A DNA stretch of 64,000 nt from Paenibacillus sp. FSL R5-0623 (GTDB taxonomy: Bacteria; Bacillota; Bacilli; Paenibacillales; Paenibacillaceae): contig NZ_CP150233.1 of assembly GCF_037974265.1 (NCBI RefSeq), positions 3,844,001 through 3,908,000 of the forward strand, read 5' to 3'. Below, in pieces: positions 63,050 to 64,000 of the stretch (the stretch's first letter is position 1; every line of letters begins with the position of its first letter). The position numbers and the translations under genes were made by a program. The notes under the pieces are model-generated. The model ran no database searches and was not told where the DNA came from. It saw nothing but the letters and a program-made list of their open reading frames with translations.

Positions 63050-63119
63050 CGTTTATTCACTCGCTTTCGCCTAGTTTAGTTGTGTTCAACCCTATTCCTG
63101 ACGTCACTGTCTTGCTTGC

Positions 63120-64000
63120 TCACATCTCTTCAAGCGTCACCCAACGCCGTTCTGTTACCGAACGTTCTACCGCTTCCAGTACAGCCTGACAAGCGACCCC
63201 ATCGTGGAAACTCGGTGATGGTTGGCGTCCTTCAGAGATCGCTGTCACCAGCTCCAGCATTTCATGGGTGAACGTGTGCTCGAATCCAATTGTATGTCCG
63301 GCAGGCCACCAGGCTTCGGCATATTTATGTGCCGGATCGGTTGCCAGTACACGGCGGAATCCCTGTACGTCCTCTTCATCCTTTGTGAAATACACTTCCA
63401 GTTCGTTCATCCGTTCAAAATCAAATCGTACACTGCCGAGACTGCCGTTAATCTCAAACGAGTTCGTACTCCGATGCCCAGCTGCAAAACGTGTAGCCTC
63501 GAAGCTGCCCAGCGCCCCTCCTGCGAATCGTGCCAGGAACAACGTCGCGTCATCGACGGTCACTTCTCCTTTCGGTGCATCCGCATTCGAACTGCCCTTG
63601 GCACTTAGTCCGGTCATCTCGGCTGCAAGTGGTCGTTCTTTGATAAATGTTTCGCTCATGCCGATGACTTCCTGGAATTCACCAACGAGGAAACGAGCCA
63701 GATCGATTAAGTGCGCGCCCAGATCCCCATGGGAACCAGAGCCAGCCACTTCTTTTTGTAAACGCCATACCAGCGGGAACGAAGGGTCCATAATCCAGTC
63801 CTGAAGGAAAAATGCACGGAAATGATAGATCTTACCCAGTCGTCCGCTCTCCACCAGATCCTTCGCTAACTGCACCGCTGGTGAGAAACGGTAGTTGAAC
63901 CCGACCATATGAGCGACTCCAGCATCCTCTGCTGCCTGAAGCATCTCACGCGAATCCGCAAGCGACAGGGCCAGAGGCTTCTCACAAAACAGATGTTTGC
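63120..64000 (-). CDS. Gfo/Idh/MocA family oxidoreductase, 5' end cut by window edge
   Basis: The frame is open from the stop at 63120 to the right edge, so the N-terminal Rossmann part is missing. The readable part begins with KHLFCEKPLALS, the EKP motif of the family, and continues with MVGFNYRFSPAV and GDLGAHLIDLARFL, where the catalytic Asp and His lie. About 293 residues are visible. It is upstream of ThuA and in the same orientation, so it probably starts a sugar-catabolic operon whose start lies outside the window. Confidence 0.9.
   Translation of the reverse strand, partial: KHLFCEKPLALSLADSREMLQAAEDAGVAHMVGFNYRFSPAVQLAKDLVESGRLGKIYHFRAFFLQDWIMDPSFPLVWRLQKEVAGSGSHGDLGAHLIDLARFLVGEFQEVIGMSETFIKERPLAAEMTGLSAKGSSNADAPKGEVTVDDATLFLARFAGGALGSFEATRFAAGHRSTNSFEINGSLGSVRFDFERMNELEVYFTKDEEDVQGFRRVLATDPAHKYAEAWWPAGHTIGFEHTFTHEMLELVTAISEGRQPSPSFHDGVACQAVLEAVERSVTERRWVTLEEM

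Overview
The window reads as chromosomal DNA of a Gram-positive Bacillales bacterium, most likely a Paenibacillus. The evidence is strong AAGGAGG-type ribosome binding sites, GTG/TTG starts, CcpA-type cre sites, Zur boxes, a nucleoside operon with a SorC-type DeoR, and xylan genes of the GH52/GH67 kind. There are 57 protein-coding genes, two of them cut by the window edges. I see no rRNA, tRNA, CRISPR array, insertion sequence or prophage.

Layout. 1-1655: an ECF sigma factor with a DUF4179-type partner, the partner cut by the left edge. 1998-12441: a six-gene minus-strand operon (MoxR-type AAA+ ATPase, DUF5682, VWA, DUF4132, SWIM, small helical protein). It is the Gram-positive counterpart of the uncharacterised E. 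coli yehL-yehM-yehP-yehI-yehQ set and the best candidate for a poorly described system. 12861-22675: an aldo/keto reductase, cytochrome P450, an ArsR-controlled MFS exporter, SDR enzymes, a PoxB/YdaP-type pyruvate oxidase, a Dabb protein, ribosomal protein L31 type B and an HPr paralogue. 22841-34206: a xylan and uronate region with a polyol dehydrogenase, GH67 alpha-glucuronidase, GH52 beta-xylosidase, a divergent AraC regulator, aldehyde dehydrogenase with its ArsR repressor, and a GntR-UxuA-UxuB operon.

34378-36860: membrane and hypothetical proteins, including an M50 peptidase. 36950-42219: a zinc-starvation block (ZnuA, ZnuB, ZnuC, an L33 lacking one CxxC, and a YcgR/YcgQ-type permease pair) with three Zur-box-like sites. 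42345-49383: the nucleoside salvage set deoR, deoC, nupC, deoB, deoD, pdp, with two copies of a foldback repeat between deoD and pdp. 49614-56444: an azoreductase and an L-fucose operon (fucI, FGGY kinase, class II aldolase) under a divergent LacI regulator. 56673-64000: sugar-type oxidoreductases, a methyltransferase, an epimerase, an AdaA plus radical SAM repair pair, ThuA and Gfo/Idh/MocA genes.

How the parts work together. GH67 releases 4-O-methylglucuronic acid from aldouronic acids and GH52 releases xylose. UxuA and the UxuB-like SDR act in the uronate branch (fructuronate, mannonate, KDG). The deo genes take nucleosides to deoxyribose-5-phosphate and then to acetaldehyde and glyceraldehyde-3-phosphate. 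The zinc genes would be induced together when zinc is scarce. Many transcription units show a readable operator and terminator, which makes the regulatory layout unusually clear.
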